A DNA stretch of 64,000 nucleotides, from NCBI GenBank assembly GCA_942491465.1, contig CALOBA010000078.1, positions 51,162 to 115,161 on the forward strand. The letters are read 5' to 3'. The DNA comes from CALOBA01 sp942491465 (GTDB lineage Bacteria > Pseudomonadota > Gammaproteobacteria > Chromatiales > Chromatiaceae). Below the pieces are notes generated by a model, which saw only the letters and a list, made by a program, of their open reading frames with translations, did not search any database and was not told the origin of the DNA. Positions 1-7,696 of the stretch are shown here, in pieces; within the stretch, counting starts at the first letter, position 1; every line of letters starts with the position of its first letter. The translations under genes were made by a program, and so were the position numbers.

Positions 1-1189
1 CCGGGCAGCGGTCGGCGATCGCCATGATCCGGGCCTGCTCCTGTGCGGTCAGGGCGCCGGTCAGATCGATCTCGCGGACGATGCGCTCGATACGTCCGTC
101 CTTGCCCTCGCAGCCGCTGGCGCAGTCGTCGCGGTGGATGCGCTGGTGGCGCAGCCGCACCTCCACGTCGTCGAGGGCGAGCCCCTTGTGCCGGGCGTAC
201 AGGCGGATGGTCATGGAGGTGCAGGCCCCGAGCGCCATCAGCAGCAGATCGTAGGGGGACGGTCCGCGATCACCGCCGCCGACCGCGGCGGGCTCGTCGG
301 CGAGCAACTGGTGGCGGTGCGTGTAGAGACCGCGCAGGAAGTGCTGGTCACGCTCCGTTACCGCGACCTCGCCGTCCGCGACGACCGGGGCGGTCCCCAA
401 GCCCGGCTCGGTGTCCTGCCGACGCAGCTCCAGGTAGCGCCCGACCCAGGCCACCAAGGTCTCGGCGACGTATTCTGCATCGGCGGGGTTGGCCAGCATG
501 TGGTCGGCACCGTGCAGCGAGATGAAGCTCTTCGGATGCATTGCCGCCCCGTAGAGCTTCGCCGCCTCGGCGATGGGCACGATGTCGTCCACCGGCGAGT
601 GAAAGATCAGCAGCGCGCGCCCCAGCCGGCGGACGTGATCGGCATCGCCCCAGCGGGCCAAGTCGTCGAGGAGCTGGCGGCGGATGCGAAATCGGCGCAA
701 CCCGATCTGCACCTCGGCCTCGCCGGTGTGCATCAAGTCGTCGTTGACCTCCCGCAGCAGGTGGCCGACGTGGGTCGGCGTCGACGGCGCGGCGATGGTG
801 ACCACGGCCTGCACCGACGGTAGCTGCGGCGCCGCGGCGACCACCGCCGCACCGCCCAGACTGTGCCCGATCAGCAGCGACGGCGCCGCATAGTCGCGCT
901 CCAGGCGCGCGGCGGCGGCGAGCAGGTCCTGGATGTTGGAGGTGAAGTTGGTGTTGGCGAAGTCGCCGTCGCTGTTGCCGAGCCCGGTGAAGTCGAAGCG
1001 CAGCACGGCGATGCCGCGGGCGGCCAGTGCGCGGCTGATCCGCGAGGCCGCGGCGATGTCCTTGCCGCAGGTGAAGCAGTGTGCGAACAGCGCATAGCGC
1101 AGTGTCTCGACCCCGACCGGCGGGGTCTCCAGTAGTCCGGCCAGTGTCTGGCCCTCAGCGTTCTCGAAATCCAGCTTGATGCGTGCCAT
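1..1189 (-). CDS. Bifunctional alpha/beta-hydrolase / OsmC-like protein (3' end outside window)
   Basis: About 396 residues are visible and the frame is still open at the window edge, so the C-terminus is missing. Residues 1 to about 260 form an alpha/beta-hydrolase with nucleophile elbow GHSLGG (Ser110) and an N-terminal oxyanion region FAHCFTCGKD. From about residue 270 an OsmC-like domain follows, with the peroxidatic-cysteine helix motif GACTSMTIRLYA. This hydrolase-OsmC fusion is a known family. OsmC domains reduce organic hydroperoxides, while the substrate of the hydrolase half is unknown. The ATG at 1189 is the only start that precedes the first beta strand (MARIKLDF). The gene is divergent from ribF across a 293-bp gap in which I see no other feature. 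Confidence 0.85.
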   Translation of the reverse strand, partial: MARIKLDFENAEGQTLAGLLETPPVGVETLRYALFAHCFTCGKDIAAASRISRALAARGIAVLRFDFTGLGNSDGDFANTNFTSNIQDLLAAAARLERDYAAPSLLIGHSLGGAAVVAAAPQLPSVQAVVTIAAPSTPTHVGHLLREVNDDLMHTGEAEVQIGLRRFRIRRQLLDDLARWGDADHVRRLGRALLIFHSPVDDIVPIAEAAKLYGAAMHPKSFISLHGADHMLANPADAEYVAETLVAWVGRYLELRRQDTEPGLGTAPVVADGEVAVTERDQHFLRGLYTHRHQLLADEPAAVGGGDRGPSPYDLLLMALGACTSMTIRLYARHKGLALDDVEVRLRHQRIHRDDCASGCEGKDGRIERIVREIDLTGALTAQEQARIMAIADRCP

Positions 1190-1482
1190 TGGGGTCTCGT
1201 GCTCGGTTGCGCCTGCGAGCCGGGCGCCGTTGGTCACGCGCGACAGGCTAAGGTCGTTCTAGTTTTCACAACTCTGGGGGGGCTGCGCCTGATTCAACCG
1301 CGGACTCTATTCGACCCGCGCCCGTTGCATGCTGCCTGAAATTTCGGCTCCGCTGCTTATGGCGCAGCGCCTTGCCAGCCGGGGTCTGCCGACGTCCGCG
1401 GCGATGGTATCACGCGGCCACCCCTTCTCCCGGGCGAGGGTTTTGCGCATAATCCTCGGCTTTCCATGAGGGCTTGGGCTAG

Positions 1483-2418
1483 ATGAGGCTGATACGCGGT
1501 CTACATAATCTGCGCGCCGGCGATCGCGGCTGTGTCGCCACCATCGGCAACTTCGATGGCGTGCATCTCGGCCATCGCGCCGTGTTCGCTCGCCTGCTCG
1601 AGCGTGGCGACCTGCTCGGGCTGCCGGCGACGGTGATCACCTTCGAGCCGCAGCCGATGGAGATGTTCGCGCCCGAGGCGGCCCCGGCGCGGCTGACACG
1701 GTTGCGCGAGAAGATCACGGCCATCGCCGAGGCCGGCATCGAGCAGGTCATGCTGCTGGAGTTCGGACCGCGGACGGCCGGGATGCGTGCCCGCGATTTC
1801 GTGTGCCGGCTGCTGGTGGACGGGCTCGGGGTTCGTTTCCTGCTGGTCGGCGACGATTTCCGCTTCGGTCACAATCGCGAGGGCGACTTCGGCCTGCTGC
1901 GGGCGATGGGGGCCGAACACGGCTTCGCCGTCGAGGATCTGCATACCATCACCCATGGCGAGGAGCGCATCAGCAGCACCCGTATCCGCGAGGCCCTGGC
2001 CCGCGGCGATCTCGAGCAGGCACGGCATATGCTTGGGCGCTCCTACGACATCTGCGGTCGGGTCGTGCACGGGGACAAGCGCGGGCGCACCATCGGCTTC
2101 CCGACGGCAAACATCAATCTGCATCGCCGTGTGAGCCCGCTGCGCGGGGTCTTTGCGGTCTGCGTCCACGGTCTCGGGCCGGCGCCTCGGCCCGGGGTCG
2201 CCAACATCGGACTGCGCCCGACCGTGGACGGGACCGAGTATCGGCTGGAGGTGCACCTGTTCGACTTCGACAGCGACATCTACGGTGCCCACCTGCGCGT
2301 CGAGCCGGTGCTGCGGTTGCGCGACGAGCAGCGCTTCGCGTCCTTCGACGCGCTCAAGGTCCAGATTGGCAGGGACGCGGCGGCGGCGCGCCACTATTTG
2401 GGCGTGCCGGAGGCTTGA
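1483..2418 (+). CDS. ribF: Bifunctional riboflavin kinase / FAD synthetase RibF
   Basis: The 311-residue product has the usual length for RibF. The N-terminal FMN adenylyltransferase domain carries the nucleotidyltransferase signature GNFDGVHLGH at residues 22-31 and the late motif ISSTRIREAL. The C-terminal riboflavin kinase domain has the GRVVHGDKRGRTIGFPTANI region followed by NIGLRPTVDG. It converts riboflavin to FMN and then FAD in the cytoplasm. In many gammaproteobacteria ribF sits next to ileS-lspA. Here it is alone, followed 16 bp later by the convergent end of the glutamine cyclotransferase gene. The window encodes several flavoproteins (SdhA, SthA, the photolyase fusion) that depend on it. 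Confidence 0.96.
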   Translation: MRLIRGLHNLRAGDRGCVATIGNFDGVHLGHRAVFARLLERGDLLGLPATVITFEPQPMEMFAPEAAPARLTRLREKITAIAEAGIEQVMLLEFGPRTAGMRARDFVCRLLVDGLGVRFLLVGDDFRFGHNREGDFGLLRAMGAEHGFAVEDLHTITHGEERISSTRIREALARGDLEQARHMLGRSYDICGRVVHGDKRGRTIGFPTANINLHRRVSPLRGVFAVCVHGLGPAPRPGVANIGLRPTVDGTEYRLEVHLFDFDSDIYGAHLRVEPVLRLRDEQRFASFDALKVQIGRDAAAARHYLGVPEA

Positions 2419-2434
2419 GGGCGCGGGGCGCGCA

Positions 2435-3337
2435 TCAGTCGGGGTCGCTCGTCACCGGCTCGATCTGGAACAGCGTCGGCCAATACTTGCCGGTCACGAA
2501 CAGCCGCCGCCCCGCGGCGTCCCAGGCGATACCGTTGAGGACGGCATCGCGCCCCCTGGATTGCCCGTCGGGCGAGAGGTTGGATAGGTCGAGATAACCC
2601 AGGACCTGTCCGTCGGCGGGATCGATGCGGACGATGTAGTCCTTATACCAGACGTTGGCCCAGACCTCCCCGTCGACATACTCCAGCTCGTTCAGCCGGC
2701 GAACCCGTCGCCCGCCGTCGTGCACGCCGATGCTGCGCAGCTCGCGCTGACCCTGCGGCTCGATGAAGCGCAGCCGGTGGCTGCCGTCGCTGATGATCCA
2801 GGCCCGATCATCGGCGGTGATGCCCCAACCCTCGCCCTGGTAGCCGAAGCGCCCGATCGGCTCGAAGCTGTCGCGCCGGTAGATCAGACCGACGCCGGCG
2901 CGCCAGCTCAGCTGGACGATGCGCTCGCCCTGGACAACGATACCCTCACCGAACAGGTGCGGCGGCAGCGCGCGGCGCTGCTCGATGCGGCCGGTTTCGA
3001 GCTCCACCCGCCGCAGGCTGGACTTGCCGTATTTGCCGGTGGACTCGTACAGCCGGCCTTCGTGGTAGGCCAGACCCTGGGTGAATGCGTCGGGGTCGTG
3101 CGGGAAGCGCGCAAGGATGCGGACGCCCTGGACCGGAGCCCCTTCCGTCGGCAACGGCCCCTCGGCCGTTGCCGTGCCCGCGAGGGCGAGCAGTGCGATG
3201 CCGATGCCCAGCAGCAACGGCGTTTCCCGGCCGGGCCGGCGCGTCGAGATCGCGGCGGCCCGGGGCGGACCGCCCAAGCGCGAGTCTTGCTCGCCCGCGG
3301 TGGTTGAGCGCGGGTTGTTCAAGCACCACACGCGCAT
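2435..3337 (-). CDS. Exported glutaminyl-peptide cyclotransferase (glutamine cyclotransferase family)
   Basis: The protein matches the plant/bacterial-type glutaminyl cyclotransferase family, a five-bladed propeller that converts N-terminal Gln to pyroglutamate. Recognisable stretches are FPHDPDAFTQGLAY, STGKYGKSSLRRVELETG, LNELEYVDGEVWANVWY and DAVLNGIAWD. A signal peptide is present, with hydrophobic core LLLGIGIALLALAG and a cleavage region TATA/EG near residue 58, so the protein should be periplasmic. The listed start leaves an unusual 40-residue Arg-rich leader. A TTG immediately before the hydrophobic core is a possible true start. The gene is monocistronic and its upstream region leads into the 3338-4011 gap. 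Confidence 0.85.
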   Translation of the reverse strand: MRVWCLNNPRSTTAGEQDSRLGGPPRAAAISTRRPGRETPLLLGIGIALLALAGTATAEGPLPTEGAPVQGVRILARFPHDPDAFTQGLAYHEGRLYESTGKYGKSSLRRVELETGRIEQRRALPPHLFGEGIVVQGERIVQLSWRAGVGLIYRRDSFEPIGRFGYQGEGWGITADDRAWIISDGSHRLRFIEPQGQRELRSIGVHDGGRRVRRLNELEYVDGEVWANVWYKDYIVRIDPADGQVLGYLDLSNLSPDGQSRGRDAVLNGIAWDAAGRRLFVTGKYWPTLFQIEPVTSDPD

Positions 3338-3587
3338 TCAGCGGCTGAACCGGCCGATTGTTGGGATGCCCCATGACCTGGCCGAAATGCTCGATGATAG
3401 GTGTCGTTCATAGTCAGGGCTCCTCGTCATAGTTTCGCGGACCGGGCCGCGGCGTCGTTGCCGGCGTGCGACCGGGACCGCTGGGCGCTGAATACTATAC
3501 CGAATACCTCTGAAAATGCAGGGGTCTTGGTAGACAGGCGTCATGCATGCTTAGGAAGAATTCAGAAACAAAGTGAACATGTCAGCT

Positions 3588-3687
<100 letters not shown>

Positions 3688-3903
3688 GAATCCTAGTTGT
3701 GCTACGGAGTCGTTTAACTTTTTAGTGAACCGTTACTTAGCCTCGTCGCCCCCCCCACGAGGTCGAGCCGAGCGGTCGCTCGAACCGAGATCGTTCCTCT
3801 CGGGCGCGTTAGAATCCCTGCGCCGGGCGCTTTGCGCGGTATCAGCCGGTCGCGTCGATGCCGAGCCGCGCAGCAGCGCCCGGGCTCGTCTGCGGCCAGT
3901 CAA

Positions 3904-3992
3904 GGTTCAGAAACAAGTGGTGCAGACGCAACCCCAAAACAGCTCCTTCAAAGGTTCAGCGAACGGGCGTCTGCACCACTTGTTTTTGAACC
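3904..3992 (+). repeat. MITE-like inverted-repeat element, copy 1
   Basis: An 89-bp unit bounded by 26-bp terminal inverted repeats, left 3904-3929 and right 3967-3992, that differ at one position. The shared core is AACAAGTGGTGCAGACGC. A second copy at 7079-7167 lies in the opposite orientation. Its internal 37 bp is clearly related to this copy once reverse complemented (both contain CAAAGG-TCAGCGA-CGG). Terminal repeats, a conserved interior and two orientations point to a small non-autonomous mobile unit rather than a plain terminator. It ends 19 bp before the hypA start codon, right next to the ribosome-binding site. Confidence 0.8.
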
Positions 3993-4011
3993 GATCCCCA
4001 GGAGATCGAAC

Positions 4012-4377
4012 ATGCACGAGCTCTCCATCTGCCTATCGTTGCTCGATCAGGTGCAGGCCATCGCCGCCCAGCATCAGGCCACGGCGGTCGAGCGAATCCT
4101 GCTGCGGGTTGGTCCGCTGTCGGGGGTTGAGGCCCCACTGCTGGCGAATGCCTATCCGCTCGCCGCCGCCGGCACCATCGCCGAGCATGCGCTGCTGGAG
4201 ATCGAGGCAGCGCCGATCCGGGTTCATTGCAACGTCTGCGGCGCCGACTCGGCGGCCCTGCCGAACCGTCTGCTCTGCGCCGACTGCGGCAGCTGGCGCA
4301 CGCGGCTCATCAGCGGCGACGAGATGCTGCTGGCGAACCTGGAGCTGACCGTGCCGGAGCCGGGAGATTCGACCTGA
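4012..4377 (+). CDS. hypA: Hydrogenase maturation nickel metallochaperone HypA
   Basis: The 121-residue protein begins MHELS, the invariant HypA N-terminus whose Met1/His2/Glu3 bind nickel. Two zinc-binding CxxC pairs follow, CNVC and CADC, in the C-terminal half. HypA delivers nickel to [NiFe] hydrogenase large subunits together with HypB. The start is fixed by this N-terminus and by an AGGAGA ribosome-binding site 8 bp upstream. An inverted-repeat element ends only 19 bp before the start. hypB follows 176 bp downstream behind its own likely promoter. No hydrogenase structural genes lie in the window. Confidence 0.95.
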   Translation: MHELSICLSLLDQVQAIAAQHQATAVERILLRVGPLSGVEAPLLANAYPLAAAGTIAEHALLEIEAAPIRVHCNVCGADSAALPNRLLCADCGSWRTRLISGDEMLLANLELTVPEPGDST

Positions 4378-4477
4378 CCCGATCGGAGGCGAAATTGGCG
4401 CTTGGCTTTGCCGCCGCGCGGTCAACTACGCTTCCCGGGTTCAGCCGCCGACGCCGGGTCGACCGGCGCGAGCTGAC

Positions 4478-4486
4478 TGCTATACT
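4478..4486 (+). promoter_or_regulatory. Extended -10 promoter element upstream of hypB
   Basis: The string TGCTATACT matches an extended sigma70 -10 element (TGn followed by a five-of-six match to TATAAT). It lies 67 bp before the hypB start, inside the unusually wide hypA-hypB gap. No good -35 is present at the expected spacing, which an extended -10 can tolerate. It suggests hypB can be transcribed independently of hypA. Confidence 0.5.
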
Positions 4487-4553
4487 CGCAGGCTTCGGTG
4501 GGCCTTCCCGGTCCCGACCGCTTGCCTTAACCCCCCAGCATGAGGTCCCGGCC

Positions 4554-5444
4554 ATGTGTGATACCTGCGGCTGCAACGTCACCCCCGGCAACGAGCACCT
4601 GATCACCGGCGACGGCGCCCACGCCCATACCGCCGATGGACGCGCCGCAGTCGAGGTGCTGCAGGGCCTGCTCGGCGCCAACGACCGGCAGGCCGCGCAC
4701 AATCGTCAGCACTTCGATGCCCACGGCGTGTTGGCGCTGAACCTGATGTCATCGCCCGGCGCGGGTAAGACCAGTCTGCTGGAGGCGACCATCGCCGCCC
4801 TCGGCGCGGAGGTGCGGATCGCCGTGATCGAGGGCGATCTGGAGACCGAGAACGACGCCGAGCGCATCCGCGCCCTAGGGACGCCGGCGGTGCAGATCGC
4901 CACCGGCAGCGCCTGTCATCTCGACGCCCACATGGTCCACGATGCGCTGCATCGGCTCGATCTCGATCAGATCGACCTGTTGTTCATCGAGAACGTCGGC
5001 AATCTGGTCTGTCCCGCCAGCTTCGACCTGGGGCAGCACCGTAACCTGACGCTGCTCTCGGTGCCCGAGGGCGACGACAAGCCGGCCAAGTATCCGGTCA
5101 TGTTTCGCGCCGCCGATCTGGTACTGCTGACCAAGACCGACCTGCTGCCGGTGCTGGACGACTTCGACCCGGAACGCGCCGAGGGCTTTCTGCGGCAACT
5201 GGCCACCGAGGCGCCGTGCATGCGCTTGAGTGTGCGCAGCGAGGACGGCGTCGCCGCCTGGCTCGACTGGCTTCGGGCCGAGATCATCGCCCATCGCGAG
5301 CAGGTTGCGCGCGGCGAGCAGCATCGCCCGGCGATCCAGCCTGAAGGGGCGCTGCTGCACCAAGCGGCGCACGACGGACACGGGCATCAGCAGCATCACG
5401 GGGGCGACCACGCGCACCATCATCACCCCCGCCACGGCGGGTAA
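4554..5444 (+). CDS. hypB: Hydrogenase maturation GTPase HypB with His-rich tail
   Basis: The 296-residue protein begins MCDTCGCN, the N-terminal high-affinity nickel CxxCGC motif. The G domain carries the P-loop SSPGAGKTS near residue 66, the EGDLETENDAERI switch region, and the specificity motif TKTDL. HypB hydrolyses GTP to drive nickel insertion with HypA. The last 35 residues are strikingly His-rich (HHGGDHAHHHHPRH). In other HypB proteins His stretches sit near the N-terminus and store nickel, so a C-terminal position is less usual. The start is the only ATG before the CxxCGC motif. Confidence 0.95.
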   Translation: MCDTCGCNVTPGNEHLITGDGAHAHTADGRAAVEVLQGLLGANDRQAAHNRQHFDAHGVLALNLMSSPGAGKTSLLEATIAALGAEVRIAVIEGDLETENDAERIRALGTPAVQIATGSACHLDAHMVHDALHRLDLDQIDLLFIENVGNLVCPASFDLGQHRNLTLLSVPEGDDKPAKYPVMFRAADLVLLTKTDLLPVLDDFDPERAEGFLRQLATEAPCMRLSVRSEDGVAAWLDWLRAEIIAHREQVARGEQHRPAIQPEGALLHQAAHDGHGHQQHHGGDHAHHHHPRHGG

Positions 5445-5588
5445 GCCCCCGTGGCGACCGCCGTTTCGGATCGGCCCGCGGTGCTGTCACGATCTTCGGC
5501 GATTGATGTAAACTCGCGTCGGCGAGGCGTCGCATAGAGCGCCCACGAGCCGTGACATCCCATTCGAGCCGTTGGAGGAATTTTCGAA

Positions 5589-6080
5589 GTGTCCAGCCCC
5601 ATCCGTACCATCCGCCCGGCCCTCGCGGCCCTAGGCACTGCCGCCGTGCTGATCGCCGTCACCCCGGTGGCGCAGGCATTTAATTTTGGCGACTTCATGA
5701 ATCCAGGTCGCTGGCTCGGCGGCGGCGGTGACGACGACTATTACGACGGCGGCTACGGCCCGGGCTACGGCTACGGGCCCTACGGCGGCGGCTATGGTCC
5801 TTACGGTGGCGGCTATGGTCCGTACGGTGGCGCTCCGTACGGAGCGGCTCCCTACGGGGCCGGCTATGGCGCACCGGTCTTACCGCCGTCCTATACCGTG
5901 CCCGCCGCGCCGGCCCCGGCCGGCGCACCGGCCGCCGGCGCCAGCGACAAGGATCGCGAGATCGAGGCCCTGAAGCGCCGCATCGAGCAGCTGGAATCCA
6001 GCCAGCAGCGCGCCCCGGCCGGCGGCAGCGCCGACGGCTGGCCGTCGGCGCCGGCATTCCGGCCGATGGATCAGTACTGA
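5589..6080 (+). CDS. Secreted Gly/Tyr-rich protein, sulfur-globule-protein-like
   Basis: The 163-residue protein starts at GTG behind a strong GGAGGAA ribosome-binding site 8 bp upstream. A signal peptide ends at VAQA/FNF. The mature N-terminus FNFGDFMNPGRWLGG leads into an acidic DDDYYD patch and tandem GYGPYGG repeats (about residues 55-95). After a Pro/Ala linker comes a short amphipathic coiled coil, DREIEALKRRIEQLES. Composition (Gly, Tyr, export signal) resembles the envelope proteins of periplasmic sulfur globules in purple sulfur bacteria. The coiled-coil tail is an addition I do not associate with the classical small Sgp proteins. Family membership is inference from composition, and a generic Gly/Tyr-rich envelope protein is the alternative. 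A Rho-independent terminator follows at 6142. Confidence 0.6.
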   Translation: MSSPIRTIRPALAALGTAAVLIAVTPVAQAFNFGDFMNPGRWLGGGGDDDYYDGGYGPGYGYGPYGGGYGPYGGGYGPYGGAPYGAAPYGAGYGAPVLPPSYTVPAAPAPAGAPAAGASDKDREIEALKRRIEQLESSQQRAPAGGSADGWPSAPAFRPMDQY

Positions 6081-6141
6081 GCCTGGCGCGAGCGTCGGCG
6101 TCCCCGCGAGCGATATCGTCCGGGCGTCGGCCTCGATTGAG

Positions 6142-6165
6142 GCCCCGCGCAATGCGGGGCTTTTT
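6142..6165 (+). terminator. Rho-independent terminator after the Gly/Tyr-rich gene
   Basis: A seven-bp GC-only stem (GCCCCGC / GCGGGGC) with a five-base loop is followed directly by TTTTT. It separates the Gly/Tyr-rich gene from the DUF302 gene that starts 32 bp later. Confidence 0.85.
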
Positions 6166-6197
6166 CGTTTGCCGAGACCAAGATCGGGAGACCGACC

Positions 6198-6671
6198 ATG
6201 AGCAGCCTGAATCGCACCCTGATGATCCTCTGCACACTGTTGCTGACAAGCCTGCCGGTGCAGGCCGAGGACAACTACGTCGTCTATACCAGCGAGAGCA
6301 GCTTCGAAGATGTGATGGACGCCCTCAAGCTCGCCATCGAGGAGCAGGGCATGTACATCAACAATGTCATGCATATGAACGAGATGCTCGAGCGCACCGG
6401 CAAGGATCTGGGCATGAACGAGCCGATCTACGGCGAAGCGGACTCGATCGAGTTCTGCAGCGCCGTGCTGTCACGGCGGATGACGGCGGAGTTGCCGGCG
6501 CGAATCGTCAATTGCCCATTCATCATCGCCGTCTACACCCTGCCGGGGGAGTCGGACACCACCTACCTCGTGCACCGGCGTATCCCGGCCGCGGAGGTCG
6601 AGTCCAGCGCGGTCATGCGCGACGTGGCGCAGATGCTCGAAACCGTCGCCACCTCCGCCTCCGAGTGGTAG
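6198..6671 (+). CDS. Exported DUF302-domain protein
   Basis: A 157-residue protein with a clear signal peptide (hydrophobic TLMILCTLLLTSLP, cleavage after VQA). The mature chain holds the DUF302 pattern: SSFEDVMDALKLAIEEQGMYINNVMHM followed by the SIEFCSAVLSRRM region and a late FIIAVYTLPGE strand. The biochemical role of DUF302 is not settled. Members often sit near redox or sulfur genes. It ends 3 bp before the Rieske gene, so the two form an operon and may act together in a redox process at the envelope. Confidence 0.8.
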   Translation: MSSLNRTLMILCTLLLTSLPVQAEDNYVVYTSESSFEDVMDALKLAIEEQGMYINNVMHMNEMLERTGKDLGMNEPIYGEADSIEFCSAVLSRRMTAELPARIVNCPFIIAVYTLPGESDTTYLVHRRIPAAEVESSAVMRDVAQMLETVATSASEW

Positions 6672-6674
6672 CCC

Positions 6675-7043
6675 ATGATCGCCAAGCGTCGAATCCCCAT
6701 CTGCGCCGGCGACGCCCTCGCGGAAGGCCATCATCTGGGCATTGAGGTGCATTACGACGATGCCGTCCAGGCCGTGGTCCTGTTTCGCTACCAGGGCCGG
6801 GTCTACGCCTATCTCAATCGCTGCGTGCACATGGGGCGGCCACTCGATGCCGAAGCCGGCAGCATCTTCGACGACGCCGGTCAGTATCTGCGCTGCTCGG
6901 TCCACGGCCTGATCTACGATCCGGTGACTGGTGAGTGCGGGAGCACCCTGTGCGCCGGCGAGCGGTTGCAGCCTGTTCGACTGATCGAGGAGGCGGGGAC
7001 GATCTACATCAACGACAAACGGGCACGGGGGATCGAGCCCTAG
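6675..7043 (+). CDS. Rieske [2Fe-2S] domain protein
   Basis: A stand-alone 122-residue Rieske protein. The cluster ligands are C-V-H near residue 47 and C-S-V-H near residue 74, with a spacing typical of ferredoxin-type Rieske domains. There is no signal peptide or membrane segment, so it should be cytoplasmic and may pass electrons to an oxygenase or reductase not seen here. It is co-transcribed with the exported DUF302 gene just upstream. A palindrome (7042-7076) and an inverted-repeat element (7079-7167) follow directly. Confidence 0.9.
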   Translation: MIAKRRIPICAGDALAEGHHLGIEVHYDDAVQAVVLFRYQGRVYAYLNRCVHMGRPLDAEAGSIFDDAGQYLRCSVHGLIYDPVTGECGSTLCAGERLQPVRLIEEAGTIYINDKRARGIEP

Positions 7044-7076
7044 GGAAACGCTGAATTATTCAGCATCTCCTTAGGA
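7042..7076. repeat. Short palindromic repeat shared with the cspD terminator region
   Basis: An imperfect palindrome centred on GCTGAATTATTCAGC. Its reverse complement begins CCTAAGGAGATGCTGAA, a 17-base string found again just after cspD (22349-22365). The two sites are 15 kb apart in unrelated contexts, so this is a dispersed repeat. Here it directly abuts an MITE-like copy and overlaps the end of the Rieske gene. Confidence 0.65.
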
Positions 7077-7078
7077 TC

Positions 7079-7167
7079 GATTCAAAAACAAGTGGTGCAG
7101 ACGCCCGCTCGCTGAGCCTTTGTATTGGCCGTTTGGTCGTTGCGTCTGCACCACTTGTTTCTGAACC
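7079..7167 (-). repeat. MITE-like inverted-repeat element, copy 2
   Basis: Terminal inverted repeats (about 7079-7104 and 7142-7167) share the core AACAAGTGGTGCAGACGC with copy 1 at 3904-3992. The interior reads as a diverged reverse complement of copy 1, and the single A/G difference between the two ends is swapped accordingly. Copy 2 is therefore the same unit inserted in the opposite direction. It occupies most of the gap between the Rieske gene and the convergent phosphatase gene. Confidence 0.8.
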
Positions 7168-7230
7168 TTGACTTAGGCCAGAACGCACCGCGGGCCCGGC
7201 CGGCCAAGTGCCAAGGCGAAGAGGTCCTGC

Positions 7231-7668
7231 TCAGAGGCGCCTTGCCCAGGCCGCTACGCCGACGTCGATCAGCTCCAGCGCGCGCGTGTAATCGGCCGGA
7301 GTGCCGAGATACGGGTCGGCGATCTCGTGCCCGTCCCAGTGGCCGAGCAGATAGGTCTTGCCGGCGGCAGCGGGATCGAGCCCCAAGAGCCATCGCCGCT
7401 GCATCTGCTCCATGACCAGGATCAGGTCCGCATCTCTGATCATGGACGGGTCGACCCGAGCTGCCCGGTGGTCGGCGAGGCGAAGGCCGCGTGCCGACAT
7501 CAGCTGCGCGGCGTAGGGGTCTGCCGGGGAGCCGGGGAGGGCATCGACCCCCGCCGAGCGGATGCGACGGGGTCGGCCGGTCTGCGCCAATGCCCGCTCC
7601 AGCAGGGCCGCCGCCATTGGGCTGCGACAGACATTGCCGACGCAAAGGACCAGGATGTGCTCGAACAC
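7231..7668 (-). CDS. Low-molecular-weight protein tyrosine phosphatase
   Basis: With a GTG start at 7668 the product is 145 residues, the normal length for the family. The catalytic loop CVGNVCRSP begins at residue 9 (nucleophile Cys9, Arg15). The general acid lies in the DPYLG loop near residue 115. Bacterial members such as Wzb and Etp dephosphorylate tyrosine kinases controlling exopolysaccharide export. The gene lies 28 bp downstream of a PrsT-like TPR gene of the exosortase/exopolysaccharide type on the same strand, which fits that role. The frame stays open upstream, but no earlier start gives a sensible N-terminus. Confidence 0.9.
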   Translation of the reverse strand: MFEHILVLCVGNVCRSPMAAALLERALAQTGRPRRIRSAGVDALPGSPADPYAAQLMSARGLRLADHRAARVDPSMIRDADLILVMEQMQRRWLLGLDPAAAGKTYLLGHWDGHEIADPYLGTPADYTRALELIDVGVAAWARRL

Positions 7669-7696
7669 CTTGTGTGGCTTCGGACGGGAGCCGGTC

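Noticed and set aside
3559..3575. A third MITE end at TTCAGAAACAA
   Set aside because: Only 11 bases match the terminal repeat and the rest diverges, which is too little to call a copy.
4227..4553. An extended HypB starting upstream inside hypA
   Set aside because: HypB begins with MCDTCGC; the extra residues are antisense-like and the CxxCGC motif is N-terminal in the family.
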